Assembly (NCBI GenBank): GCA_003153775.1
Contig: PMBI01000048.1
Location: 14,769-77,935 of the forward strand
DNA length: 63,167 nt
DNA from: Syntrophaceae bacterium
Lineage (GTDB): Bacteria > Desulfobacterota > Syntrophia > Syntrophales > UBA2185
Direction of reading: 5' to 3'
This document shows, in pieces, positions 41,105-49,421 of the stretch. The first letter of the stretch is position 1, and every line of letters begins with the position of its first letter. Under the pieces are notes generated by a model that was not told where the DNA came from, made no database searches, and saw only the letters and a list, made by a program, of their open reading frames with translations. The translations under genes and the position numbers were made by a program.

Positions 41105-41944
41105 ATGATACCTCAACAGGATATCCGTGATATCATCTTCGCCGGCATCCGGGAAAAGAAGTACATTGCCCACATCTCCGCCCAGACAGAGGGCGTCCTT
41201 TCCGGAATCGAACGGCTGAAAAAGGCCTGCGAGAATCTGGGAATCCATTTGAAGAAATGCAAGAAAAACGGGGCGACGGTCAGGCCGGAGGAGGTCATCG
41301 CCGTTCTCACGGGAAGCGCCAGGCAGCTGGCCGCGGGTGAAGAGCAGCTTATCGGCTGGATCTCAAAGGCCTCCGGTATTGCCACAGCCGCCCGGAAGGC
41401 AAAGAAGGCTGCCGGAAAGAACCTGAAGGTGGTATGCGGGGCATGGAAGAAAATGCCGCTGCCGATCAAAGACCTGGTCCGGCAGGCGATCGCCGACGGA
41501 GGCATCCCGTACCGCATGGCAGATATACCATTTCTTTACCTGGATAAGAACTACGTCAAAGCATTGGGCGGGGTCGCAAAGACGCTGCAATCCGTGAAAG
41601 GCCTGAAGAGACACACCCTGGTTATACAGCTGAAAGGGGAGGGACATAACCTCCTCCGGGAAGCAATCGTCGCAGCAGAGGGCGGCGGCAACATCATCAT
41701 GATCGATACAGGCAGAAGAGAGGATATCGTAAAGATCGATTCCGGGTTGCGGGCAAAGGGGCTGAGAGACCGCGTACAAATCGCTTTTGCAGGAAACATC
41801 GGAATCGGCGATCTCCAGGAACTGAAGCGGCTGCCTGTAGAGATTGTTGACATCGGCCAGGCCGTTGTCGATGCGCCGCTTCTCGACATGAGAATGGATA
41901 TTACGGCAGAGACGGGGGAGAAGATTGGAACTCGAACTTTTTGA
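41105..41944 (+). CDS. Quinolinate phosphoribosyltransferase (NadC/ModD)-like protein with altered active site
   Basis: About 279 residues with the two-domain plan of NadC/ModD: an N-terminal sandwich (AHISAQTEGVLSGIERL, KKNGATVRPEEVIAVLTGSARQLAAGEEQLIGWISKASGIATAARKA) and a barrel. The NadC box TRKT-PGLR...GGG-HR...IKDNH is recognisable by position but changed: CGAWKKMPLPIKDLVRQAIADGGIPYRMADIPFLYLDKNYV. The TRKT Arg and the His of HR (here YR) are gone, and the barrel acid expected as VEVE reads VIQLK. It is therefore unlikely to make nicotinate mononucleotide. It sits 3 bases after the set 1 beta gene and overlaps the next gene. The function is unknown; a different phosphoribosyl or pyridine-type ligand is possible. 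Confidence 0.7.
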   Translation: MIPQQDIRDIIFAGIREKKYIAHISAQTEGVLSGIERLKKACENLGIHLKKCKKNGATVRPEEVIAVLTGSARQLAAGEEQLIGWISKASGIATAARKAKKAAGKNLKVVCGAWKKMPLPIKDLVRQAIADGGIPYRMADIPFLYLDKNYVKALGGVAKTLQSVKGLKRHTLVIQLKGEGHNLLREAIVAAEGGGNIIMIDTGRREDIVKIDSGLRAKGLRDRVQIAFAGNIGIGDLQELKRLPVEIVDIGQAVVDAPLLDMRMDITAETGEKIGTRTF

Positions 41945-42815
41945 AAAGACGGAGATCTGGATAAGTCCCATCCATATCGTCGATGTCGACCTCGGATTGA
42001 TCGCAGAGAAATTTGCGGGGATTCTGCACCTTGACAAGAAGGAGGTCATGGTCGTCGACGTGCGTGAGGAACTCATCACCCTTGACGTCCTGAAGAAATC
42101 CGTCAGGGCCGAGGATATTATCGGCAAGAAGGACGCCCTGCTCAAGGCGCTGGCGGCGATCCCCGGGGTCAGTCTCACCCCCGAGACAGGTCTCCACTCC
42201 GATGGCATCCTCGGGTTGATTGCCGTCGAGAATCAGGAGACGGCGGGCGAGATCCTCGGTGGAATGGAGCGGATGCAGCGCGAAATCTCAGAGCGGATAC
42301 GGAAGAGGGCAATCGTCTTTCCATCGGGGTTCGAGGTCCGGAAGGGCATGATTCAGGACACCAACAGCCCCTACATCACAGACCGGCTGACGAAGGAAGG
42401 ATACAGCGTCACAGTAGGCGATACGCTCGAGGACGACCTGGAGAGCATTGTCCCGGTACTTCGCCGGACCCTGAGCGAGGGATACGGACTGATCATCACA
42501 ACCGGCGGAGTCGGTGCAGAGGATAAGGACAGGATGGTTGAGGCCCTTCTGAGGATCGACCCTTCGGCATCCACGCCGTACATAATCCATTACGAGAAAG
42601 GAACGGGGCGTCACGAAAAAGACGGCGTCAGGATCGGGGTCGCGTACGTTCATCCCTCTTACGTTATTGCCCTGCCGGGACCGCACGAGGAAGTGAAAGC
42701 CGGCGTGGATGTCATCATCGAGGGATTAAAGGGGGGAATGGGAAAAGAGGACCTTGCTTCCTCCCTTGCAAACAAATATGTCGGTCGCCTGAAGCGGCTT
42801 CACCATTTGAAGTGA
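41925..42815 (+). CDS. MoaB/CinA-type (MoCF) domain protein with novel N-terminal domain
   Basis: About 296 residues from TTG 41925, overlapping the previous gene by 20 bases, with GGGGGAG upstream. Residues about 125-270 form a MoCF_biosynth domain: GMIQDTNSPYITDRLTKEGYSVTVGDTLEDDLESI and the phosphate loop LIITTGGVGAEDKDRMVEAL. The first 120 residues (VDVREELITLDVLKKSVRAEDIIGKKDALLKAL region) match nothing I recognise. Domains of this type bind molybdopterin or, in CinA, hydrolyse ADP-ribose. No other Mo-cofactor gene is in the window. Its overlap with the QPRTase-like gene suggests they act together, possibly on a nucleotide cofactor. Confidence 0.75.
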   Translation: MELELFEKTEIWISPIHIVDVDLGLIAEKFAGILHLDKKEVMVVDVREELITLDVLKKSVRAEDIIGKKDALLKALAAIPGVSLTPETGLHSDGILGLIAVENQETAGEILGGMERMQREISERIRKRAIVFPSGFEVRKGMIQDTNSPYITDRLTKEGYSVTVGDTLEDDLESIVPVLRRTLSEGYGLIITTGGVGAEDKDRMVEALLRIDPSASTPYIIHYEKGTGRHEKDGVRIGVAYVHPSYVIALPGPHEEVKAGVDVIIEGLKGGMGKEDLASSLANKYVGRLKRLHHLK

Positions 42816-42906
42816 CACTGAACATCAGTAACAACTCCACCCCTACGCCCTGCTGGGTAATAAGGGGAGATCAGCTTAAGCTACTAAAGTAAGAGGAGAA
42901 AAAAAG

Positions 42907-43458
42907 ATGCTCGAAGTCCGCTTTCACGGACGCGGCGGCGGCGGTACCGTTGTGTTGGCCACCTTACTCGCCAAGGCTTTTTTCCAGGCCGGTTACCAGG
43001 TCCAGAGCTTCCCCTTCTTTGGCGTTGAACGGCGGGGAGCCCCGGTAGAGGCTTATCTCCGCCTCGCGAGCAAGAAGATTTTAGCGCGAACCGGTGTGAC
43101 CACGCCTGATCATGTGGTCGTTCAAGATCAGAGCCTGATTGAAGACATCGGCGTCACGGCAGGACTCAAGCCGGGCGGCTGGATTCTGCTTAACTGCCCC
43201 ATACCCCCTTCCGACATGAGCGCCTTCGCAAACCACAGGGTTGCCATTGTGGATGCAACGAGCATTGCCCTCAAGAACAGGATAGGAAGCCGGACGCATC
43301 CCATTGTCAATACAGCCATGATCGGCGCCTTCGCGCGCATGATGGAGGCGCCGCCTATGGATACCGTCATTGCTGCAATAAGGAAGGAAGTGCCGTCCGA
43401 TCCCGAGAGGAATGTGGCCGCTGCAGAAGCAGCGTATCGAGAAGTCCGGTTTTTATAA
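42907..43458 (+). CDS. 2-oxoacid:acceptor oxidoreductase gamma subunit, set 2
   Basis: About 183 residues; LEVRFHGRGGGGTVVLATLLAKAFF, FPFFGVERRGAPVEAYLRL and VNTAMIGAFARMM parallel the set 1 gamma subunit. The Gln of GRGGQG in set 1 is Gly here. It follows a 91-base gap after the MoCF gene, with GAGGAG upstream, and starts the second oxidoreductase set. Confidence 0.92.
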   Translation: MLEVRFHGRGGGGTVVLATLLAKAFFQAGYQVQSFPFFGVERRGAPVEAYLRLASKKILARTGVTTPDHVVVQDQSLIEDIGVTAGLKPGGWILLNCPIPPSDMSAFANHRVAIVDATSIALKNRIGSRTHPIVNTAMIGAFARMMEAPPMDTVIAAIRKEVPSDPERNVAAAEAAYREVRFL

Positions 43459-43480
43459 GAAGCATAAATGAGGCGAAGAC

Positions 43481-45226
43481 ATGAACGTTGCGATGGGCCA
43501 AAAACCGTTTGTAGCCATAACTTATGAAACAACGGAAAGCAACAAGACGGGCTCCTGGCGTTTTCTGAAACCTCTGTACCAGGACAAGCAATCGCCCTGC
43601 AGCGCGGGTTGTCCGGCCGGCGAGGATATCGGCATGATTGAGATGCTGGCAAGGCAAGGGCTGTTCAAGGAGGCGTGGGAAACGATCCTCCGGGAAAATC
43701 CCTTGCCGGGCGTATGCGGACGTGTCTGCTTCCACCCCTGCGAGAGCGTTTGCAACAGAAAGGATTTCGATTCGCCCATCGCCGTTCACGCCCTTGAACG
43801 CTTTCTGGCAGATGCGGCTGTCGGGGCCGCTCTCACGACTAAATGGGAAAGACTCCCACAAAAGAATCAAAGAATAGCCGTCATTGGCGCCGGTCCGGCC
43901 GGACTTTCCATGGCCTGGTTCCTGTCAATGCTGGGTTATCCATGTGATATTTTCGAGGCGCTTCCTGAAGCAGGGGGAATCTTGCGCTGGGGGATACCGG
44001 AATATCGTCTGCCCCTGGCTGTTCTTCAATCCGAGATTGCACGCATTGAACAACTCGGAGTGCGTATGCGTACGAATAACGCGGTGGTATCTGAAACATT
44101 TGATGAACTCAGAAGAAGTTACAGCGCCGTTTTTCTCGGCTGCGGCCATGCGCACGGCGCGCCTCTCGGCATAGCGGGAGAGACCCCGGAATCCGTTAAG
44201 GACGGACTGGATTTTTTGCGAAGAGCGAGGCAGGGTGAGAGGCCTTTATGTGACGGCTTTTCAGTTGTCATCGGGGGCGGCAACACGGCGGTTGACGTTG
44301 CCAGAACCATCACCAGGTTTGGCGGGAATGCCGCCATCCTGTACCGCAGGCGCCGGGAGGATATGCCGGCATTCGGAGATGAAATAGCGATGGCGCTGGA
44401 AGAGGGCGTGGAACTGGAAGAGCTTGTGGCCCCGTCGGCCATTGAATATCATAACGGCCGGCTCAGACTCCTTTTGCGGAAAATGAAAATCAAGGGCCAG
44501 GATAAAGATGGCCGCGGCCGGATAGTATTCGACGGAAAAAAGACCGTTAAAAAAGTTATCGATCACGTATTTGCGGCGACCGGCGCCACAGCGGCTGAAC
44601 CCTGGTATAGCCCGCCATTGGCGCAGCGGGGAGTTATGGGCTTTAGTCACTGCGTGTTACTTCTGGAAGCAGGCGGCGCGCCGGTAATCTACGGCGGGGA
44701 TCTGACCAATGAAGCAAAAAATGTTGCACAGGCCATAGCCTCCGGCAAGCAGGCGGCGATGGTGCTGGACACCTATTTTGAAAGAGGAATCGATGAGATC
44801 AAATCCCGGCTTGAGGCATGCGTGGTCGGAGACGGGCCAGCGCTTTCCATGGAAGCATATCTCGGAGGACCGCGCGGAGGCCGCAGTTCCCATCTTGTCC
44901 AATACGGAGAGATCAATACGGACTATTTCCAGAATGAAACCAGGGTAACTCAACCGCGCCTTGCTGTAGAAGATCGCAGCTGCTCGTTTAATGAGATCGA
45001 GCTTCCGATAACCGCTGAGTCGGCTCTCCGGGAGGCCGGACGCTGCTTCAATTGCGGCCTCTGCGACGAGTGTGACAACTGCTACGTATTTTGCCCGGAT
45101 GCGGCGGTTATCAGAAGTGGGAACATGGAGAACCGGCATATCAACTATGATTACTGCAAAGGATGCGGCGTATGTGCTGTGGAGTGCCCGCGCTACGCCT
45201 TAATCATGGGTGGGGAGGGGTTATGA
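43481..45226 (+). CDS. Delta-ferredoxin/GltD-like flavoprotein fusion, set 2
   Basis: About 581 residues. The first 30 (FVAITYETTESNKTGSWRFLKP) match the docking strand of the set 1 delta subunit. Then comes a complete GltD-like module: SPCSAGCPAGED and CFHPCESVCNR helical domain, FAD loop GAGPAGLS near 136, NAD(P) loop IGGGNTAVDVAR near 263 with the basic RRRREDMPA suited to NADPH. The protein ends with a delta-type ferredoxin (CFNCGLCDECDNCYVFCP and CKGCGVCAVECP). The flavoprotein is thus inserted inside a delta subunit, so electrons from the 2-oxoacid enzyme should pass straight to NAD(P). The stop overlaps the alpha ATG. Confidence 0.9.
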   Translation: MNVAMGQKPFVAITYETTESNKTGSWRFLKPLYQDKQSPCSAGCPAGEDIGMIEMLARQGLFKEAWETILRENPLPGVCGRVCFHPCESVCNRKDFDSPIAVHALERFLADAAVGAALTTKWERLPQKNQRIAVIGAGPAGLSMAWFLSMLGYPCDIFEALPEAGGILRWGIPEYRLPLAVLQSEIARIEQLGVRMRTNNAVVSETFDELRRSYSAVFLGCGHAHGAPLGIAGETPESVKDGLDFLRRARQGERPLCDGFSVVIGGGNTAVDVARTITRFGGNAAILYRRRREDMPAFGDEIAMALEEGVELEELVAPSAIEYHNGRLRLLLRKMKIKGQDKDGRGRIVFDGKKTVKKVIDHVFAATGATAAEPWYSPPLAQRGVMGFSHCVLLLEAGGAPVIYGGDLTNEAKNVAQAIASGKQAAMVLDTYFERGIDEIKSRLEACVVGDGPALSMEAYLGGPRGGRSSHLVQYGEINTDYFQNETRVTQPRLAVEDRSCSFNEIELPITAESALREAGRCFNCGLCDECDNCYVFCPDAAVIRSGNMENRHINYDYCKGCGVCAVECPRYALIMGGEGL

Positions 45227-46398
45227 AGCAGGTGCTCGAAGGCAACTCTGCCGTCGCGGAGGCCGTCCGGCTGGCAAGGGTTCAGGTAATCTCTGCGTAT
45301 CCTATCACACCCCAATCGCACATCGTAGAGGTCTTATCGGACTATTGTGCAAGCGGCAAAATGGATGCCCGTTATTTAAGGGTGGAGAGTGAGCATTCCT
45401 GTCTCGCGGCCCTTGTCGGAGCAGCGTGCGGTGGCGTCAGGACATTTACTGCGACCTCCTCAGCCGGCCTTGCTTATATGCACGAAATGCTGCACTGGAC
45501 GGCAGGATCGCGTCTGCCTATTGTTATGGCCGAAGTGAACCGGGCGCTCGGCGCACCCTGGAATATCTGGTCAGACCAGACCGACAGCCTGTCCCAGCGC
45601 GACACAGGCTGGATACAGTTATACTGTGAAGACGGGCAGGAGGTTTTTGACACAACCCTCCAGGCCTTCCGCCTGGCGGAATGGGTAAACCTTCCGGTCA
45701 TGGTTGTCACAGAGGGCTTCTTAATTTCCCATACCTATGAACCCGTGGACATTCCCGAGCAGGAAGAAGTGGATCGTTTTCTTCCCCCGTACAATCCCGC
45801 ATTCAAGGTCGATACCAAGAATCCGTTTACAGTGAATTCCATCGCGCCTCCTTCAATATATATGGAAATTCGTCATGACAATGCAATGGCTATGGATGAG
45901 GTGCCGGAGCGCTTTGATGACGTTGAAAAGGAATTTGAGGTTTTATTCAACCGCCGCTATGGCGCTGTCGAGGCGATCAACTGTGACGATGCGGAGATCA
46001 TTCTCGTCACGTCGGGAACTATTACGAGCACCGCCCGTCTGCTTCTTGAAGACCTGCGGGACAGAGGCGAGAAAGTCGGTCTCCTGAAGATGAAGATGTT
46101 TCGGCCGTTTCCAGTGGAACAGGTTTGCAGGGCGCTTAAATCGGCAATGAAAGTTGCTGTTATTGACCGCAATTTTTCATCCGGTGCAGGGGGCATATTT
46201 CTGCAGGAAGTTCGGGCTGCGCTCTGCAATAGAGAGGACCGTCCCCTTGTCTTCGGTTATATTGTCGGCCTCGGCGGCAGGGATGTCACGAAGGCTGTTC
46301 TCGAAGATATCTATAAGATGACCAAGAACAGTGATGTCCCGTCGGATAAGAGCGTCTGGATAGGACTGCGAGAGGTGAAACATGCGATTGGACGCTGA
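45223..46398 (+). CDS. 2-oxoacid:acceptor oxidoreductase alpha subunit, set 2
   Basis: About 391 residues. SAYPITPQSHIVEVLSDYCASG, ESEHSCLAALVGAACGGVRTFTATSSAGLAYMHEML and SLSQRDTGWIQLYCEDGQEVFD align block for block with set 1 alpha. ATG 45223 was chosen because it overlaps the fusion gene stop (ATGA) and has GGGGAGGGG upstream; a longer frame would run back through ferredoxin codons. It should pair with the beta subunit that overlaps its 3' end. Confidence 0.93.
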   Translation: MKQVLEGNSAVAEAVRLARVQVISAYPITPQSHIVEVLSDYCASGKMDARYLRVESEHSCLAALVGAACGGVRTFTATSSAGLAYMHEMLHWTAGSRLPIVMAEVNRALGAPWNIWSDQTDSLSQRDTGWIQLYCEDGQEVFDTTLQAFRLAEWVNLPVMVVTEGFLISHTYEPVDIPEQEEVDRFLPPYNPAFKVDTKNPFTVNSIAPPSIYMEIRHDNAMAMDEVPERFDDVEKEFEVLFNRRYGAVEAINCDDAEIILVTSGTITSTARLLLEDLRDRGEKVGLLKMKMFRPFPVEQVCRALKSAMKVAVIDRNFSSGAGGIFLQEVRAALCNREDRPLVFGYIVGLGGRDVTKAVLEDIYKMTKNSDVPSDKSVWIGLREVKHAIGR

Positions 46399-47323
46399 CG
46401 AGCGTGAATTCATGTGCTCAGGGCACGCGGCCTGTCCGGGCTGCGGCGCAGTTATTGCTCTGCGGATTTTCACAAAGGCTATGGGAGAAAATACCATTCT
46501 GGTTATCCCCGCAAGTTGCACAGGTGTCATCGTCGGGGTTTATCCCCAGTCCGTCATGCGGATCCCCGTAGTCCACGCCCCCATGCCGGCGGGCGCCTCC
46601 GTGGCTTCCGGACTGCGTGCTGCCCTCGATATGAGGGGCGATACGGATACCACGGTCGTTGCGTGGGCCGGCGACGGCGGCACATTCGACATCGGTTTTC
46701 AGGCCCTGAGCGGCGCCGTCGAAAGGAACGAGGATTTTATTTATGTCTGCTACGACAATGAAGCCTATATGAATACCGGCATCCAGCGCAGCTCTTCGAC
46801 GCCGTATGGGGCATGGACGACGACCACACCCGGACAGGACTGGAAAAGATTGCGCAAGAAAAATATCGTTGAAGCCCTCGTGGCGCACCGTATCCCCTAC
46901 GTGGCGACGGCAAACATAGCATTTCCGGAGGACCTTGTTCGGAAGGTTAAAAAAGCCAAATCAATCAAAGGATCGAAGTTCCTGCACATCTTCGCGAGTT
47001 GTCCCCCCGGATGGCGCATTCCCTCCGAGATATCGGTAAAAACGGCGCGGATGGCCGTCCAGGCAAATATCTTCCCCCTGTACGAGGTGGAAGACGGCGT
47101 CCGCTATACCATCAATTACAAGGGCAAGCAACGACCTGTGCAGGACTATTTCGAGGTTCAGGGACGATTCAGTCACCTGACTGCCGAAGACTTCGAGCAG
47201 ATCCAGAAAATGGTTGAAGAAGATTGGGGGCTGTTGCAGAGAAAGGCTGGATACCAGGCAGCCGACGCATGCATCCAATCATCGAGCGCTCAGCGAGCGA
47301 TTAAGACTAATAAAGTATTTTGA
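46382..47323 (+). CDS. 2-oxoacid:acceptor oxidoreductase beta subunit (TPP-binding), set 2
   Basis: About 313 residues. Cluster ligands in GHAACPGCGAVIAL, TPP motif WAGDGGTFDIGFQALSGAVERN and YDNEAYMNTGIQRSSSTPYGAWTTTTP, nearly the same as set 1. The tail of some 25 residues beyond the set 1 length (AADACIQSSSAQRAIKTNKVF end) is not conserved. It overlaps alpha by 17 bases. This is the last gene of the catabolic region; a new transcription unit starts 63 bases later. Confidence 0.93.
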   Translation: MRLDADEREFMCSGHAACPGCGAVIALRIFTKAMGENTILVIPASCTGVIVGVYPQSVMRIPVVHAPMPAGASVASGLRAALDMRGDTDTTVVAWAGDGGTFDIGFQALSGAVERNEDFIYVCYDNEAYMNTGIQRSSSTPYGAWTTTTPGQDWKRLRKKNIVEALVAHRIPYVATANIAFPEDLVRKVKKAKSIKGSKFLHIFASCPPGWRIPSEISVKTARMAVQANIFPLYEVEDGVRYTINYKGKQRPVQDYFEVQGRFSHLTAEDFEQIQKMVEEDWGLLQRKAGYQAADACIQSSSAQRAIKTNKVF

Positions 47324-47386
47324 TAGGCATCTTACGACGAGGATGCTATACTGGCATTATAATTCGTACGTTGGCAAGGAGGAAGG

Positions 47387-48097
47387 ATGAAAAAGAAAAT
47401 CGCAGTATCCATTTTTTTTGCGTTGGTTTTTGTCTCTGTAATTTGCGGAAACCTGCGCGCTGAAACAGTAGAAGAGACTCTGACAAGAGAATTTCCCGGA
47501 GCAGATTTTGATGCTGTTAAACCGACCGATATAAAGGGCATGTACGAGATCGTCAAAGACACAGATATCATCTATTACGTTCCGGTTCCCGGTTATCTTA
47601 TCGTCGGGGATATCTACGACAAAGACGGAAGGAATGTCACCGAAGAGAGAAAGGGCGAGCTTTTTGCCGCAAGCGCAAAAACCCTCCCGTTGGATAAGGC
47701 CATCAAGATCGGAAACGGCAAAAATATTATTGTAGAATTTACTGATCCCGATTGCCCCCACTGCAGGACGGCGTCCGCTTTCTTAGAAAAGAGAAAGGAT
47801 GTAACCCGCTATATTTTCTTTTTCCCCCTCCCCATGCACCAGGATGCTGAGAACAAAATTAAATATATCTTTTGCGCCACCGACCGGGCGAAGGCTTACG
47901 AAGATGCCATGCAGGGCAAGTTTGATGATCAGAAATATGAGAAATGCTCAAAACCTGAGGCAGCGGAACTTCTGGAGCTTCACAAACAGATCGGACTGAA
48001 GATGCGCGTACGCGGCACGCCATTCTTTATCATTAACGGCAAGAAGTCCGTCGTTGGGGCAAATATTCCGGAGCTCGAAGAAGCTCTCAAGAAGTGA
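47387..48097 (+). CDS. dsbC: DsbC-family periplasmic thiol:disulfide isomerase
   Basis: About 236 residues. A Sec signal (MKKKIAVSIFFALVFVSVICGNLRAE, cleavage near residue 25) places it in the periplasm. An N-terminal dimerisation domain (IKGMYEIVKDTDIIYYVPVPGYLIVGDIYD) is followed by a thioredoxin fold with active site CPHC in FTDPDCPHC and the cis-Pro loop RGTPFFI. Two further Cys residues (IFCATD, EKCSKP) match the structural disulfide of DsbC. A TATAAT at 47358-47363 with AAGGAGGAAGG before the ATG suggests its own promoter, though no good -35 is seen. Confidence 0.88.
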   Translation: MKKKIAVSIFFALVFVSVICGNLRAETVEETLTREFPGADFDAVKPTDIKGMYEIVKDTDIIYYVPVPGYLIVGDIYDKDGRNVTEERKGELFAASAKTLPLDKAIKIGNGKNIIVEFTDPDCPHCRTASAFLEKRKDVTRYIFFFPLPMHQDAENKIKYIFCATDRAKAYEDAMQGKFDDQKYEKCSKPEAAELLELHKQIGLKMRVRGTPFFIINGKKSVVGANIPELEEALKK

Positions 48098-48160
48098 CGT
48101 TTATTTGGCCGGCCTTAGCATGTCCGTTGCGGCCTGATTATTTCTCTGAAAAAACTATAA

Positions 48161-48191
48161 GGGCCTTCAGTATTGCGTCTGAAGGCCCTTT
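48161..48191. terminator. Intrinsic terminator between dsbC and the flavin reductase gene
   Basis: Perfect 10-base stem GGGCCTTCAG/CTGAAGGCCC with an 8-base loop; TTTG follows on the plus strand and AAAAAACT-type A-rich sequence precedes it, so it can end transcription from both convergent genes. Confidence 0.8.
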
Positions 48192-48198
48192 GTATTTT

Positions 48199-48690
48199 CT
48201 ATTTCACCTCATCCTTCACGCTGTAAAAGCGGTTGAAATGCCAGGCGAGAGGAGTCAAGGCTTTGTTTACAGTGAAATCCACGGCGCCGGCGAGATAAAG
48301 AGTGTAGGTGCCGACCGGGAAGGATGTAATTACTTTGCACTCTATGGAGACAGCAGAGCCCTTAATAACAGGGGCGCTTACCACTCGCGCTTTTTCTGTT
48401 GCGATGGAGAATTTCTTGAATTTATCGACCCTGTCGCCGTGTGTGGAACCCAGACCCCTGGCGAGCTTTACCTGCCCTACGGAGGCTACGTTCAGAACGA
48501 ACTGGCCTGTTTCTTCAATAAGGGCGTGGGTAAGGTGACCCCTGTCAACACTGACGACGAATAAGGGCGGGTCTTCGGAAACAAACATGGAGGTGGCTGT
48601 CATGGCGTCCTTTTTCGTTCCGTTTCCTGCGCTCAAGAGGACTACGGAGCATGGCATCAAGTGGCTTACGGCCAACATGTCTTTCTTCAT
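48199..48690 (-). CDS. Flavin reductase-like, FMN-binding split-barrel protein
   Basis: About 163 residues. The pattern is typical of the flavoredoxin/flavin reductase family: PCSVVLLSAGNGTKKDAMTATSMFVSEDPPLFVVSVDRGHLTHALIEETGQFVLNVASVGQ, then GDRVDKF and a C-terminal FNRFYSV. It binds FMN and probably transfers electrons in the cytoplasm. The ribosome site GGAAGGAG lies before the ATG at 48690. It is a single gene, convergent with dsbC and divergent from the DUF488 gene. Confidence 0.88.
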   Translation of the reverse strand: MKKDMLAVSHLMPCSVVLLSAGNGTKKDAMTATSMFVSEDPPLFVVSVDRGHLTHALIEETGQFVLNVASVGQVKLARGLGSTHGDRVDKFKKFSIATEKARVVSAPVIKGSAVSIECKVITSFPVGTYTLYLAGAVDFTVNKALTPLAWHFNRFYSVKDEVK

Positions 48691-48855
48691 AATCTTCTCC
48701 TTCCTTCATGACGATTCACTGAACTTCATCGATTCCCATCGGCAAATGAAATAAGACATTTGCTTGATTCAAACTTCTTTTAAAAGTATAGGAAAGCGAG
48801 AATTGCCTGTCAAGACAAATGAAAATCTACCGTGTGTAATTGTCAGGTGTTTCAC

Positions 48856-49383
48856 ATGAAGCCCGTTATATACACTATCGGCCATTCAACTCATACGATC
48901 GATGAGTTTGTGGAATTGCTTCAGGCATTCCATATCGAGACGGTAGTCGATGTCAGGTCTATTCCTAAATCTCGCCATAATCCCCAATTCAATAAAGAGG
49001 AATTAAAGAAGAGTCTGCACGAGCATGAAATTGACTACATGCACTTGGGTCTTCTCGGCGGGCTGCGTCATACAACAAACGCATCTATCAATACGGCCTG
49101 GAGGAACGCCTCGTTCCGGGGGTTTGCGGACTATATGCAGAATTCTGAATTTGCCGAAGGGATGGAGCAATTGGTGGGTCTTGCCGGGGAAAAAAGAGTT
49201 GCCATTATGTGTTCGGAAGCTGTCCCGTGGCGCTGTCATCGCTCACTTATCGGCGATGCGCTCCTGGTGCGCAATTACCATGTTGAGGATATTATGAGCG
49301 GCAAGACCACTAAGCCCCACATACTGACTTCCTGGGCAAAAGTGAAGGGCATGGAGATCACTTATCCGGAGCCCGAGATATAA
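48856..49383 (+). CDS. DUF488 family protein
   Basis: About 175 residues, soluble. The DUF488 hallmarks are clear: YTIGHSTHTIDEFVELL at the N-terminus, VVDVRSIPKSRHNPQFN, YMHLGLLGGLR, and the C-terminal IMCSEAVPWRCHRSLI, where the Cys-Glu and Cys-His-Arg are conserved. ATG 48856 with AGGTG upstream is preferred to the earlier TTG-type start. The family function is unresolved; it is often found in stress or nucleotide-related contexts. Confidence 0.88.
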   Translation: MKPVIYTIGHSTHTIDEFVELLQAFHIETVVDVRSIPKSRHNPQFNKEELKKSLHEHEIDYMHLGLLGGLRHTTNASINTAWRNASFRGFADYMQNSEFAEGMEQLVGLAGEKRVAIMCSEAVPWRCHRSLIGDALLVRNYHVEDIMSGKTTKPHILTSWAKVKGMEITYPEPEI

Positions 49384-49421
49384 GGAACGGAGGCGAGACA
49401 TAAATCTGATTCCAACGCGGA

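Noticed and set aside
41105-41944. Annotation as active NadC (quinolinate phosphoribosyltransferase)
   Set aside because: The TRKT/HR active-site residues are replaced and no nadA or nadB is nearby.
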